Shown one piece after another: positions 37,300-46,998 of a stretch of 64,000 nucleotides of DNA. The position numbers and the translations under genes were made by a program. The number at the start of each line of letters is the position of its first letter. The stretch's first letter is position 1. The notes under the pieces are model-generated. The model worked only from the letters and a program-made list of their open reading frames with translations, did not search any database and had not been told where the DNA came from. This DNA comes from an uncultured Clostridia bacterium (lineage in GTDB: Bacteria > Bacillota > Clostridia > TANB77 > CAG-508). The stretch covers positions 1 through 64,000 of the forward strand of contig CALXXZ010000004.1 of assembly GCA_944392805.1 (NCBI GenBank), in the 5' to 3' direction.

Positions 37300-38419
37300 T
37301 TAATGTATTGATAATACACCTAAATCTGATACAAGATTTGATGTGTTATATAAAAATAATATTTCTGTAATATTATTTTGATTTGCATAGTCTGTTAATG
37401 ATGCCTTATAATATCTTGGGTCTATAAAGTGTATTTCTTCAAAATTTTGACATAGAAATTGTGCCATTATATGTGCATATGAATCTTTAATTACGAGTAA
37501 TTTACGGCCATTTTCTATATTTGTTTTTACTACTACTTTTGCATTGTTTCCATTTAAGAAGAATGAATATTTATCTTTTTTATCTAAATATTCTGGATTA
37601 AATATGCTTTTAGTAGTTTCTTTATCATATTCAGCACTTTTTATATTTAGATTATTTTGATTTACATATATTTCAATCTTGTCATTTTCTTGATTTATGA
37701 TTTGTGCTTTTGAATCAAATGTACCTAGAAAATTTTCTGAAACTATTTTTGATTCAAAATCACTCAATTTTTTTGCTTCTAAATTTGCTTCTGAGCATAA
37801 CTTAGTATATGCAAAATATGCTCCTAGGCTTGTCATATGATGATCTGTTTTAAAATATATATATTTATCTTTGTTTTCCATTAATATATCTGTTACATCT
37901 ATTGTTTTAATTTTATCATCTAATTTACTATAAAAATTATCTATTATTTCTTTTTGATCATATGTTGTTGCATTGTTTGGCAATTTTTCTTGGTATATAT
38001 ATATTGAATTTGGTATTAGCATAAAGTACATTGGTAATTCTGTTTTATTTGAAAATTGATTAATAGTATTAGAAACTTTTTCTAAATGTTCTTTCTCATT
38101 TTCAGTATATTTAAATTTTTCAAATAGATATCCATCTTTTCCTATATATATTCCATTGTTTTCTGTTTTTCCGAAGTAACATTTCTACTCCTGATTTTAT
38201 TTTTATCCATGTATTTCTAAATATAAAATGATCATTTATATAAGTATCCATATCTTCTTGATATGTTCCATCTAGTAATTTTTCAAAAGAAAAAGATGGT
38301 AGCTTTGCTAAATATCTATTTTCTTGTTCTGAAAATCCATCACTTTTTACTGCAAAGTTTAGTACTATTAGTATTACCCACACAAACATAAACACTATAA
38401 AAAATATTTTGTTTTTCAT
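37300..38419 (-). CDS. DHHW/AlgJ-like SGNH-fold protein, +1 frameshift at CGG
   Basis: The first piece (38120-38419) has a membrane anchor (residues 4-22) and the ENRYLAKLPSFSFEKLLDG region of DHHW proteins. The second piece carries KTDHHMTSLGAYFAY and a late KDSYAHIMAQF, the Asp-His and Ser-containing motifs of the family. At CGG (38171-38173, codon 83) the zero frame degrades into RKNRKQWNIYRKRW and stops. Skipping the C gives LLGKTENNGIYIGKDGYLFEKF, the standard family sequence, open straight into the second piece. The joined product is 372 residues. Relatives are associated with acyltransferases that acetylate surface polysaccharide. It shares an operon with the DUF4358 gene, a common pairing. 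Confidence 0.87.
38171..38173 (-). other. Putative +1 frameshift site (CGG) in the DHHW-like gene
   Basis: The zero frame CTT CGG AAA AAC stops on the 18th codon from CGG. The +1 frame CTT GGA AAA ACA GAA encodes the family LGKTE...GIYIGKDGYLFE. Confidence 0.8.
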
Positions 38420-38444
38420 TCTTTACATTCCTTATCTTTTATTG

Positions 38445-38918
38445 TTATTTAGTGATTTCTTGCTCTAATGTTTCTGCATTTTCTGCAACAATCATATAAA
38501 CAGTGTTTCCAACGATTCCCATCTTTCTATTTTTTACTAATTCATATTGTGCTGGTAAATACATACTCCATTGTTCTTCATATTGTGTTGCATACTTATC
38601 TAACTCAGCTTTAACTGTGTCTACAGCTCCGTCTTTTGCTTGGATTAATACATACATAGATGCTTGAACACTCATCATAGGTACTTTTCCAACTACTTTT
38701 TCTACATTTTCTGTGTTAATTCCAAATATAGAACCTAGTTCTTCCATTGTTATATCCATCGAAGCCAATTCATTAAATGGAGTGGTACTTGCAATTGTTT
38801 GTCCAACTGCATCAATATCTACTTTTTTTACTCCTCCTTTAAAAAATACGAATGCTCCTATTCCAATTGCTACTATTACAAGTATCACAATTATTGCAAT
38901 TAAAATATTTTTTTTCAT
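38445..38918 (-). CDS. DUF4358 lipoprotein-like membrane protein
   Basis: A single N-terminal membrane helix (4-28) is followed by a 130-residue extracytoplasmic domain. It shows FNELASMDITMEELGSIFGI and MYVLIQAKDGAVDTVKAELDKYA, the pattern of DUF4358. The family often sits beside DHHW proteins and MBOAT acyltransferases, but no MBOAT is in this window. Function unknown. AGGAGG precedes the ATG. Confidence 0.8.
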   Translation of the reverse strand: MKKNILIAIIVILVIVAIGIGAFVFFKGGVKKVDIDAVGQTIASTTPFNELASMDITMEELGSIFGINTENVEKVVGKVPMMSVQASMYVLIQAKDGAVDTVKAELDKYATQYEEQWSMYLPAQYELVKNRKMGIVGNTVYMIVAENAETLEQEITK

Positions 38919-38931
38919 AATTTTTATCCTC

Positions 38932-39483
38932 CTATTTTTTATCTCTTTCTATCTGTTTCTTATATCTATCCTCCTCTGAAAATATACATCCACAATATTT
39001 TTGCATATATAAACCTAGCTCTCTTGCTTCATTTTGACCTTCTCTAAAACCTGGTCTAAAATCTCTATATAAAAATTTTATTCCATATTTGTTTGCAAGC
39101 TCTTCTCCAATTTCTTTTAATGCTTCATGATTTTGATATGGACTTATTAGTAATGTTGTTGAAAATGTATCATAACCATTTTCTTTAGCATATTTAGCTG
39201 TTTGTTCTAATCTGATTTTGTAACAATATTTAATACATCTATTTTCTAAATCATCTATAACATTTTTACAAAATTCTTTTAATCCATAGTTTTCTTCAAA
39301 TATTGCATTTATTCCTATTGATTTTGTATATTCTTTTAATGTGTCTCTTCTTGCTTTATATTCCATATATGGATGTATGTTTGGATTATACCAATATACA
39401 GTTGGTTCAATATTCTCTTTTCTTAAACTTTTTATACAATATACACTACATGGTGCACAACAAGTATGTAACAATAATTTCAT
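38932..39483 (-). CDS. queH: Epoxyqueuosine reductase QueH
   Basis: QueH performs the last step of queuosine tRNA modification. The 183-residue protein starts MKLLLHTCCAPCSVY, with the adjacent cysteines of the QueH motif, and continues NPNIHPYMEYKARRDTLKEY. The second cysteine pair is in YCGCIFSEEDRY near the C-terminus. Together they bind a [4Fe-4S] cluster. It lies between ruvB and the DUF4358 gene. GGAGG precedes the ATG. Confidence 0.93.
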   Translation of the reverse strand: MKLLLHTCCAPCSVYCIKSLRKENIEPTVYWYNPNIHPYMEYKARRDTLKEYTKSIGINAIFEENYGLKEFCKNVIDDLENRCIKYCYKIRLEQTAKYAKENGYDTFSTTLLISPYQNHEALKEIGEELANKYGIKFLYRDFRPGFREGQNEARELGLYMQKYCGCIFSEEDRYKKQIERDKK

Positions 39484-39508
39484 TTTATTCCTCCTTTCTT
39501 TATTGCTT

Positions 39509-40630
39509 TTATCCTAAAAACGGATATCCCAAATGCTCATACGCCGGTGGCATAACCATTCTACCTCTAGGAGTTCTTGTTATAAATCCAATTTGTATTA
39601 AATATGGCTCATAAACATCTTCTATGGTGTCTATTTCTTCTCCTAATGAGGTAGCAAGTGTATCTATTCCAACAGGTCTTCCTTGATATTGTGTTATCAT
39701 AATATCTAGCATTTTTCTATCAGTTTCATCTAATCCTAATTCATCTATTTCTAATTTATTTAGTGCATGTTTAGCTATTTTTATTGTTATCTGTCCATCT
39801 CCTAAAACTACTGCATAATCTCTTACTCTTTTTAACAATCTGTTAGCAATTCTTGGAGTTCCTCTTGATCTTCTTGCTATTTCCATAGCTGATTTTTCAT
39901 CAATTTCTATTTCTAATATTTTTGCTGATCTTTTTACTATTTCAGTTAATTCTTCTGGTGTATACAATTCCAATTTATGTATTATTCCAAATCTATCTCT
40001 TAATGGAGTGGTTAATGAACCTGCTTTTGTTGTTGCTCCTATTAATGTGAATCTTGGTAAATCTATTCTTATTGATTTTGCACTTGGACCTTTTCCTATT
40101 ACTATATCTAACGTAAAATCTTCTAATGCTGGATATAATATTTCTTCTACATTTTTGCTCAATCTGTGTATTTCGTCTATAAATAATACATCATTTTCTG
40201 ATAAGTTTGTTAATATTGCTGCTAGGTCTCCTGTTTTTTCTATTGCAGGTCCTGATGTTATTTTTATATTTGATTGCATTTCATTTGCAATTATATTTGC
40301 TATTGTTGTTTTTCCTAATCCTGGTGGTCCATAAAATAAACAATGGTCAAGTGATTCATTTCTTTTTTTAGCAGCTTCTATATATATTTTCATATTTTCT
40401 TTTACTTTATTTTGACCTATATATTCTTCTAAAAACTGTGGTCTTAAGGTATTTTCTAATCTTTCTTCTTGCCTATTTTCTAATTCTGGTCTAATTAGAT
40501 TTTTTTCATCTATCATATCTTCAAATTCGTTTTCTTCCATTTGGCAACTTATGTTGTTTTCAACATGTCCTCCTTCTTGCTTTTTTCTTTTATGCTGTTT
40601 ATTTATTATCTTCAATAATTTTTTGTTCAT
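39509..40630 (-). CDS. ruvB: Holliday junction branch-migration helicase RuvB
   Basis: RuvB is the AAA+ motor of the RuvABC resolvasome. It has [19 protein letters not shown], Walker [10 protein letters not shown] (about 103-111), Walker [11 protein letters not shown], sensor GATTKAGSL with an Arg finger, and the C-terminal winged helix ([26 protein letters not shown]). The N-terminal 40 residues before the conserved core are unusually long and Lys-rich. The first ATG at 40630 lies inside dxs and lacks a good ribosome site. A strong AAGGAGG occurs near 40570, and the next in-frame ATG is 40540 (MEENEFEDM), so the true start is uncertain. No ruvA is adjacent. Confidence 0.95.
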   Translation of the reverse strand: MNKKLLKIINKQHKRKKQEGGHVENNISCQMEENEFEDMIDEKNLIRPELENRQEERLENTLRPQFLEEYIGQNKVKENMKIYIEAAKKRNESLDHCLFYGPPGLGKTTIANIIANEMQSNIKITSGPAIEKTGDLAAILTNLSENDVLFIDEIHRLSKNVEEILYPALEDFTLDIVIGKGPSAKSIRIDLPRFTLIGATTKAGSLTTPLRDRFGIIHKLELYTPEELTEIVKRSAKILEIEIDEKSAMEIARRSRGTPRIANRLLKRVRDYAVVLGDGQITIKIAKHALNKLEIDELGLDETDRKMLDIMITQYQGRPVGIDTLATSLGEEIDTIEDVYEPYLIQIGFITRTPRGRMVMPPAYEHLGYPFLG

Positions 40631-42446
40631 CTAATCCATAAATTTTTTCTAACTCTTCAACTGTACCATGTCTGATATATTCGTCTGGATAGGCATATGT
40701 TTTTATTTTTACATCACTAATGTTATTATCAATTATTAACTCTTTAACAGCTGTAGCTAAGCCATTAATTTCTGTTCCATCTTCGATTGTAATAACATTT
40801 TTGGTTTTTTCAATACTTTGTTTTATTGTTTGTTCATCAAATGGTTTTAAAAATCTAGCATTAATAACTTCTGCTTCTATTCCATTTTCTTTTAATCCAT
40901 TTGCTACTTTCATAGCTTTTGCTACCATTTTACCTATTGCAACAATTGTAATGTCTTTTCCTTCTTGTAAAATCTCAGCCTTTCCGAGTTCAATTTTATT
41001 ATGAGATTCAAATTTAATTTTTGAGTCTTCTCCTCCTCTTGGATACCTTATCGTAATTGGTTTCTTTAGACTTACTGCAAATTCTAGCATATCTTCTAAT
41101 TCTTTAAAATCTTTTGGTGCCATAATTACCAAATTAGGTACAAGTCTAAAAAATGCCATATCTAAAGTACCTTGATGTGTTTCTCCATCTGCTCCAACAA
41201 CTCCTGCCCTATCTACACACATTATAACATGTAAATCTTGCATCGCTACATCATGTATTACTTGGTCATATGCTCTTTGATAAAATGATGCATAAATTGG
41301 TACAACTGGAATAAGTCCTTCTTGTGCCATTCCAGCAGCAAGTGTTACTGCATGTTGTTCTGCAATTCCTATATCAAAAAATCTGTATGGAAATTCTTGT
41401 TTGAACTTTGCTAATCCTGTTCCATCTTTCATTGAAGCTGTAATTGCAACAATTTTATCATTATTATTTGCAAGTTCTACTAATTTTTCTCCAAATTTTT
41501 TTGAATAATCTGGCTTCTTTTCTTTTTTACTTTTTCCTGTTTCTATATCAAATGGTCCAGTTGCATGAAACTTATCTGGATTATTTTCAGCAATTTCATA
41601 ACCTTTTCCTTTTTTAGTTAATACATGTATTAATACAGGTCCTCTTACTTCTTTACTTGTCATTAATATACTTTCAAGTTCTTCTATGTTGTGACCATCA
41701 ACTGGCCCTAAGTATGTAAATCCTATATCTTCAAAAAACATTCTTTGTATTACTAATTGTTTTATTGCCCTTTTTATTTTTTGAATAATTCGTACTGTTG
41801 GTTTTCCTACTATAGGAATTTTATTCATTTTTCTTTTTACTAAATTGTTCGTTCTTGTATATAATTTTTTTGTTCTTAGTTTTCCTAAAAATTTATTTAA
41901 TCCACCTATATTAGGTGATATGCTCATTTCATTATCATTTAGTATTACTGTCATTTTGCATTTACTAAATCCTGCATCATTTAAAGCTTCTAATGCCATT
42001 CCCCCTGTTAATGCACCATCTCCAATTACAGCTATTACTGAATTGTCTTGTCCTTTTAAATCTCTTGCTCTTGCCATTCCTAATGCTGCAGAAATTGATG
42101 TACTACTATGTCCTGTATTAAAACAGTCTGATTTTGATTCTTTTGTTTTAGGAAATCCTGCTATTCCATCTAATTTTCTTATATTTTTTAATTCTTCTCT
42201 TCTTCCTGTTATTATTTTGTGGACATAGGTTTGATGTCCAACGTCCCAAACAATTTTATCATTTGGGACATTGAATATCGAGTGTAATGCGATTGTTAAT
42301 TCTACTACACCTAAGTTTGATGCTAAATGACCTCCATTTTCTGATACAACTTCTAATATATATTTACGTATTTCTTCTGCTAACTGTTTTTTTTCGTCTA
42401 TATTTAGCTTTTTTATGTCTTCTGGTGAATTGATTTGTTCTATCAT
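40599..42446 (-). CDS. dxs: 1-deoxy-D-xylulose-5-phosphate synthase
   Basis: This thiamine-diphosphate enzyme condenses pyruvate and glyceraldehyde 3-phosphate at the head of the MEP isoprenoid pathway. Of its 615 residues, [16 protein letters not shown], the ThDP motif [18 protein letters not shown]...[16 protein letters not shown], and the transketolase domain ([33 protein letters not shown]) are all in order. The length is standard. The stop overlaps the first possible ruvB start. AAAGGAG precedes the ATG. Confidence 0.97.
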   Translation of the reverse strand: MIEQINSPEDIKKLNIDEKKQLAEEIRKYILEVVSENGGHLASNLGVVELTIALHSIFNVPNDKIVWDVGHQTYVHKIITGRREELKNIRKLDGIAGFPKTKESKSDCFNTGHSSTSISAALGMARARDLKGQDNSVIAVIGDGALTGGMALEALNDAGFSKCKMTVILNDNEMSISPNIGGLNKFLGKLRTKKLYTRTNNLVKRKMNKIPIVGKPTVRIIQKIKRAIKQLVIQRMFFEDIGFTYLGPVDGHNIEELESILMTSKEVRGPVLIHVLTKKGKGYEIAENNPDKFHATGPFDIETGKSKKEKKPDYSKKFGEKLVELANNNDKIVAITASMKDGTGLAKFKQEFPYRFFDIGIAEQHAVTLAAGMAQEGLIPVVPIYASFYQRAYDQVIHDVAMQDLHVIMCVDRAGVVGADGETHQGTLDMAFFRLVPNLVIMAPKDFKELEDMLEFAVSLKKPITIRYPRGGEDSKIKFESHNKIELGKAEILQEGKDITIVAIGKMVAKAMKVANGLKENGIEAEVINARFLKPFDEQTIKQSIEKTKNVITIEDGTEINGLATAVKELIIDNNISDVKIKTYAYPDEYIRHGTVEELEKIYGLDEQKIIEDNK

Positions 42447-42465
42447 TTTATGCTCCTTTATTTTT

Positions 42466-42530
42466 GGGAAATTTGGGGACTGTCCCCTTTTTTCCTTTTT
42501 GGCAATTTGGGGACAGTCCCCAAATTTCCC
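42466..42530. repeat. GGGGACTGTCCCC palindromic repeat
   Basis: GGGAAATTTGGGGACTGTCCCC on one side and its complement on the other side of a T-rich centre make a long inverted repeat. It fills the gap between the hydrogenase gene and dxs. It may act as a terminator or be a REP-like mobile palindrome. Confidence 0.75.
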
Positions 42531-44281
42531 TATATGTTATATTTTGGTCTTTCTACATAATGTGTATGTAGCAATTTATGTGCTATATGGCTTCCTGGTT
42601 TTTCTAGATATTCTGCATATATTTGTTTTATAACTGGATTTTCATGTGATTTTCTTATTGTACTTTTCTCATCAATTGAATATAATGCATCTGCTCTTAA
42701 TTTTCTTACATCAACTTCTCTTCTAATTTTAGAACTCTTGATTGGTTGACCTCCACCCATTACACATCCTCCTGGACATGCCATTATTTCTACAAATTGA
42801 TAATCAGCTTTTCCTGATTTTATTTCTTCCATAATTTTTTGAGCATTTGCTAAACCACTTGCAGCAACTACTTTTACATCTTTTCCAGCAATATTTACTG
42901 TTGCTCTTTTTATTCCATCTCCGCCTCTAACTTGTTCAAAATCTATTTTTTCTAAATTTTGTCCTGTTAAAGTATCTTGTGCAGTTCTTAAAGCTGCTTC
43001 CATTACTCCACCTGTTGTTCCAAATATTGCTGCAGCACCTGTTGCTTCTCCCATTGGATTATCAAATGTGCTATCTTCTAGTTTTTCAAATTCTATATTT
43101 GCTTGTTTTATCATTCTTGAAAGTTCTCTTGTTGTTATTACATTATCTACATCATATAGACCTTCATTTTTCATTTCTTCTCTTTGTCTTTCAAACTTTT
43201 TAGCAATACATGGCATTACTGATACCATATATATTTTACTTGGGTCAATTCCTTCTTTTTGCGCAAAATATGTTTTTACTAATGCTCCAAACATTTGATG
43301 TGGAGATTTACATGTTGAAAGATGTGGCAATAATTCTGGATAATTCATTTCTATATATTTTACCCATCCTGGTGAACATGATGTAATCATTGGTAATACT
43401 CCATTTTGTGTAAATCTTTCTACAAATTCATTTGCTTCTTCCATTATTGTAAAATCTGCTCCTGTATTTGTATCAAATACTTTGTCAAATCCTAATCTTT
43501 TTAATGCTGTAACCATTTTTCCTGTTACATTTGTTCCAATTGGCATTCCAAATTCTTCACCTAATGCAACTCTTACAGCAGGTGCAGTTTGAACTACAAC
43601 ATATGCCTCTGGGTCTTTTAATTTTACCCATACATCATCTATTGTTTCTTTTTCATGTAATGCTCCTGTTGGACATGCTTGTATACATTGACCACAATTT
43701 GTACAGTTTACATCATTTAAGCTATGGTCTCCAACTGTTGATATACATGATTCGAAACCACGATTTATACAGTCTATTGCTCCTATTTTTTGTACATTTT
43801 TACATGCTGCTACACATCTTCTACATAATATACATTTGTTAAAATCTCTTACTATTGATGGTGATAAATCATCTATTTTATGTTTTGTCATTTCTCCTGG
43901 GAATTCTACATTTAATACATTAAATTTTACTGCTAGTGTTTGTAATTCACAGTTTCCTGAACGTGTACATGTTAAACAATCTTTTGCATGGTTTGATATT
44001 ATTAAATCAAGTATTACATGTCTTGCTTCTAGTACATTTGGTGTATGTGTATGTACTACCATTCCTTCTTCTACTGTTTGTATACATGAAGTTGCAAATC
44101 CTCTTCTTCCTTCAACTTCTACTATACACATTCTGCAGTCTCCCATTTCATTTATATCTTTTAAAAAACATAGTGTTGGAATATCTATTCCTGCTTGTCT
44201 TGCAGCTTCTAATATTGTTGTTCCTTTTTTAGTTTTTACTTCTACTCCATCTATTGTTAGTGTTACTAAATTCTCTTCCAT
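42530..44281 (-). CDS. hndD: [FeFe]-hydrogenase catalytic subunit (HndD/HydA type)
   Basis: The 583-residue subunit evolves or oxidises H2. In order it has an N-terminal [2Fe-2S] ferredoxin domain (CFLKDINEMGDCRMC), the His/Cys motif segment (HAKDCLTCTRSGNCELQ) and two [4Fe-4S] motifs (CILCRRCVAAC, CTNCGQCIQAC). The three H-cluster motifs are TSCSPGWV, MPCIAKKFE and MACPGGCVMGGGQP. With the two genes upstream it forms a trimeric NAD(P)-linked, probably electron-bifurcating hydrogenase. It is the last gene of the operon, 12 bases after the NuoF-like gene. The product is cytosolic. Confidence 0.97.
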   Translation of the reverse strand: MEENLVTLTIDGVEVKTKKGTTILEAARQAGIDIPTLCFLKDINEMGDCRMCIVEVEGRRGFATSCIQTVEEGMVVHTHTPNVLEARHVILDLIISNHAKDCLTCTRSGNCELQTLAVKFNVLNVEFPGEMTKHKIDDLSPSIVRDFNKCILCRRCVAACKNVQKIGAIDCINRGFESCISTVGDHSLNDVNCTNCGQCIQACPTGALHEKETIDDVWVKLKDPEAYVVVQTAPAVRVALGEEFGMPIGTNVTGKMVTALKRLGFDKVFDTNTGADFTIMEEANEFVERFTQNGVLPMITSCSPGWVKYIEMNYPELLPHLSTCKSPHQMFGALVKTYFAQKEGIDPSKIYMVSVMPCIAKKFERQREEMKNEGLYDVDNVITTRELSRMIKQANIEFEKLEDSTFDNPMGEATGAAAIFGTTGGVMEAALRTAQDTLTGQNLEKIDFEQVRGGDGIKRATVNIAGKDVKVVAASGLANAQKIMEEIKSGKADYQFVEIMACPGGCVMGGGQPIKSSKIRREVDVRKLRADALYSIDEKSTIRKSHENPVIKQIYAEYLEKPGSHIAHKLLHTHYVERPKYNI

Positions 44282-44293
44282 ATTATCCTCCTC

Positions 44294-46153
44294 CTAGTTT
44301 CCTATAGCCTTAAATGGGCAACTAGTCAAACAAGTACCACATTTTATACATTTATCTTGATTTATAACTCTCTTGTTTCTGCCTTCTCCTTCAATTGCAT
44401 TAACTGGACAATGTTTTTGACACAAACCACAGCCTTTACATTTTTCTTCATTTATTGTTATTTTTGATAAAGCTTTACATTCTAAAGTTTTACATTCTTT
44501 TTGGATTGCATGTTGTCTAAATTCTTCTCTAAAATATTTTAATGTACTTATTACTGGGTTTGGTGCACTTTGACCTAGTCCACATATACTTGCTTTTTGT
44601 ATATTTGCTGCTAATTTTTCAAGTCTATATATATCAAATTCAGTACCTTCTCCTGAGCATAGTCTTTCTAGAATTTCTAACATTCTTTTTGTTCCTATTC
44701 TACATGGAGTACATTTTCCACAACTTTCACTTACAGTAAATTCTAAGTAGAATTTTGCTAAACATACCATACATTTTGTATCATCCATTATAATTAGTCC
44801 ACCTGACCCCATCATTGAACCAATTGCTTTTAATGATTCATAATCTATTGGTGTATCTAAGTGTTCCGCAGGAATACATCCTCCTGATGGTCCTCCTGTT
44901 TGCGCTGCTTTAAATTCTCTATTGTTTGGAATTCCTCCACCAATATCGAATACAATTTCTCTTAATGTTGTTCCCATTGGAACTTCTACTAATCCTATAT
45001 TATTTACATTTCCTCCTAATGCAAATACTTTTGTTCCTTTTGATTTTTCTGTTCCTATTGATGAATACCATTCAGCTCCATTTAATAATATTCTTGTGAT
45101 ATTTGCATATGTTTCTACATTATTTATTAGAGTTGGTTTTCCCCATAGTCCACATTCTGCTGGATATGGTGGTTTTACTCTTGGTTGACCACGTTTTCCT
45201 TCTATTGATTCTAATAATGCTGTTTCTTCTCCACATACAAATGCTCCTGCTCCTAAACGAATTTCTACATCAAATTCAAAATCTGTTTCGAATATATTTT
45301 TTCCTAATATTCCATAATCTCTTGCTTCATCTATTGCTTTTTGAAATCTTTTTACTGCTATTGGATATTCTGCTCTTATATATATGTATCCTTTATTTGC
45401 TCCTATTGCATATCCTGCAATCATCATTGATTCTAATACTGAATGTGGGTCTCCTTCTAAGATACTTCTATCCATAAATGCTCCTGGATCTCCCTCATCA
45501 GCATTACATACTACATATTTTTGGTCTGCTTCATATCCTTTTGTTATTTCCCATTTCTTACCTGTTGGGAATCCTGCTCCTCCACGACCTCTTAAACCTG
45601 AAGCTTTTATTGTTTCTATTACTTCATCAGGTGTCATTTCTTTTAATACTTTTTCTAATGCTTTATAGCCATCAAATGCTATGTATTCATCTATTTCTTC
45701 TGGGTCTATTACTCCACAATTTTTTAATGCGATTCTTTTTTGCTTTTTATAAAAATTTAGTTCATCTAAGCTATTTACAATGCTTCCATCTATATCTTTA
45801 CACAATAGTCTTTCAACTCTTTTTCCTTCTACTATATGTGTTTGAATAATTTCTTCACAATCATCAGGTGTTACATTTGAATAAAATGTGTCTTCTGGTC
45901 TAATTATTACTATTGGTCCTTTTGCACATAATCCAAAACATCCTGTCATTATTACTCTTACATTTTCTATATTTTTTTCTTTTAATATTTTTCTAAAATT
46001 TTCTAATATCTCAGGCGATTTTGACGAAGTACATCCTGTTCCATGACATACTAATATATGTTTTTCTCTTGTATCTGCTTGGGTGTTAACTCTTAGGTCT
46101 AATTCTTTTCTTTTTTCTTCTCTAATTTTATGTATTTGTTCTAAAGTTTTCAT
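44294..46153 (-). CDS. hndC: NADH-binding hydrogenase subunit (HndC/NuoF-like)
   Basis: The 619-residue flavoprotein has an N-terminal thioredoxin-like [2Fe-2S] domain (CHGTGCTSSKSPE ... GCFGLCAKGP). The NuoF core carries GRGGAGFPTGKKWE and CNADEGDPGAFMDRS for FMN/NADH, and ESCGKCTPCRIG...CGLGQ for a [4Fe-4S] cluster. A C-terminal 2x[4Fe-4S] ferredoxin domain follows (CKGCGLCQKHCP, CIKCGTCLTSCP). It passes electrons between NAD(H), ferredoxin and the H-cluster subunit. Bifurcation is the usual role of this architecture but is inferred here. Confidence 0.96.
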   Translation of the reverse strand: MKTLEQIHKIREEKRKELDLRVNTQADTREKHILVCHGTGCTSSKSPEILENFRKILKEKNIENVRVIMTGCFGLCAKGPIVIIRPEDTFYSNVTPDDCEEIIQTHIVEGKRVERLLCKDIDGSIVNSLDELNFYKKQKRIALKNCGVIDPEEIDEYIAFDGYKALEKVLKEMTPDEVIETIKASGLRGRGGAGFPTGKKWEITKGYEADQKYVVCNADEGDPGAFMDRSILEGDPHSVLESMMIAGYAIGANKGYIYIRAEYPIAVKRFQKAIDEARDYGILGKNIFETDFEFDVEIRLGAGAFVCGEETALLESIEGKRGQPRVKPPYPAECGLWGKPTLINNVETYANITRILLNGAEWYSSIGTEKSKGTKVFALGGNVNNIGLVEVPMGTTLREIVFDIGGGIPNNREFKAAQTGGPSGGCIPAEHLDTPIDYESLKAIGSMMGSGGLIIMDDTKCMVCLAKFYLEFTVSESCGKCTPCRIGTKRMLEILERLCSGEGTEFDIYRLEKLAANIQKASICGLGQSAPNPVISTLKYFREEFRQHAIQKECKTLECKALSKITINEEKCKGCGLCQKHCPVNAIEGEGRNKRVINQDKCIKCGTCLTSCPFKAIGN

Positions 46154-46154
46154 T

Positions 46155-46658
46155 TTATCCCTCCTTACTTAGTTCATCTAATACTTGGTCCATTTTCTGT
46201 ACTGTTGCTTTTCCATATACTTCTCCATTTACTGTAAATACTGGTGCTAATCCACATGCTCCTACACATCTTGTTTCTTCTATCGAAAATTTTCCATCTG
46301 GTGTTGTTTCTCCTGCTTCTATTTTTAGTCTTTCTTTTAATCTATCCATTATTTTTTGTGAACCTTTTACATAACATGCTGTTCCTAAACATACTGCTAT
46401 ATTGTATTTTCCTTTTGGTTTTAGGGTAAATCTTGAATAAAATGTCACTACTCCATATATTTCTGCCATTGGCACATTTAAAAATTCTGAAATTGCTTTT
46501 TGCGCATGCATTGGCACATATCCATAATGTTCTTGTACTTCATTTAAAATTTGAATTAAATTGTCTTTGATTGGTTGATATTCATTGAATATTTTTTCTA
46601 AAAATTCATCTTTTCCTCCACAACCACATTGACAACATTTTTGCTTTTCTTCTCCCAT
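46155..46658 (-). CDS. hndA: [2Fe-2S] hydrogenase subunit (HndA/NuoE-like)
   Basis: The 167-residue protein has the NuoE thioredoxin-like fold with cluster ligands CLGTACYVKGS and CVGACGLAPVFTVNG, preceded by EVQEHYGYVPMHAQ and VTFYSRFTLKPKGK. An extra Cys-rich start (KCCQCGCGGKDE, residues 7-18) is unusual and might bind metal. It is the first gene of the hydrogenase operon, with its stop two bases before the next start. TTAGGAGG precedes the ATG. Confidence 0.95.
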   Translation of the reverse strand: MGEEKQKCCQCGCGGKDEFLEKIFNEYQPIKDNLIQILNEVQEHYGYVPMHAQKAISEFLNVPMAEIYGVVTFYSRFTLKPKGKYNIAVCLGTACYVKGSQKIMDRLKERLKIEAGETTPDGKFSIEETRCVGACGLAPVFTVNGEVYGKATVQKMDQVLDELSKEG

Positions 46659-46767
46659 ATATTTTTCCTCCTAAGATATTTATATTTTTATGCTTTTCAC
46701 ATTATTTGCATTATATCAAAGTATTTTGTTTTGTACAATGATTATTTCGATTTTTTTCGACTTTTTC

Positions 46768-46990
46768 AAAAAGGGGACGGTTCTGTTTGGATGGGGACGG
46801 TCCTTTTTGGTGCATTTTATAATAAATCTTAAAAAGTTTATATATTACTATTTCATAGCCAAAACATAGCTAGGGTTTTCGTCGGGGGTCTTGGCTTTAT
46901 TCAATAGTAATATATAAACTTTTAATAGTATTAAACATAAATGGTGCACCAAAAAGGACCGTCCCCATCCAAACAGAACCGTCCCCTTTT
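46768..46990. repeat. Composite palindromic element, copy R4: structured hairpin inside GGGGACGG arms
   Basis: Outer arms 46768-46813 and 46945-46990 are near-perfect complements carrying the same double GGGGACGG motif as copy R1. The nested 20-bp stem is 46832-46851 with 46904-46923. The inner stem here is GCCAA with TTGGC, a third covarying version. The rest of the 46659-46998 gap holds the hydrogenase promoter region, and no gene is seen. Confidence 0.85.
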
Positions 46991-46998
46991 TTGTCCCT

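Noticed and set aside
138..38419. The four frameshifts as ordinary sequencing or assembly errors
   Set aside because: Random single-base errors would not all be insertions that create CGG before a Gly codon, nor leave CGG absent from intact genes. Error is still possible and must be tested with reads, but it is not the simplest reading of the pattern.
138..38419. Classical slippery-site (prfB- or dnaX-like) frameshifting
   Set aside because: The upstream codons differ at each site, no stop codon or repetitive heptamer sits in the A site, and I see no shared Shine-Dalgarno-like stimulator or downstream hairpin.
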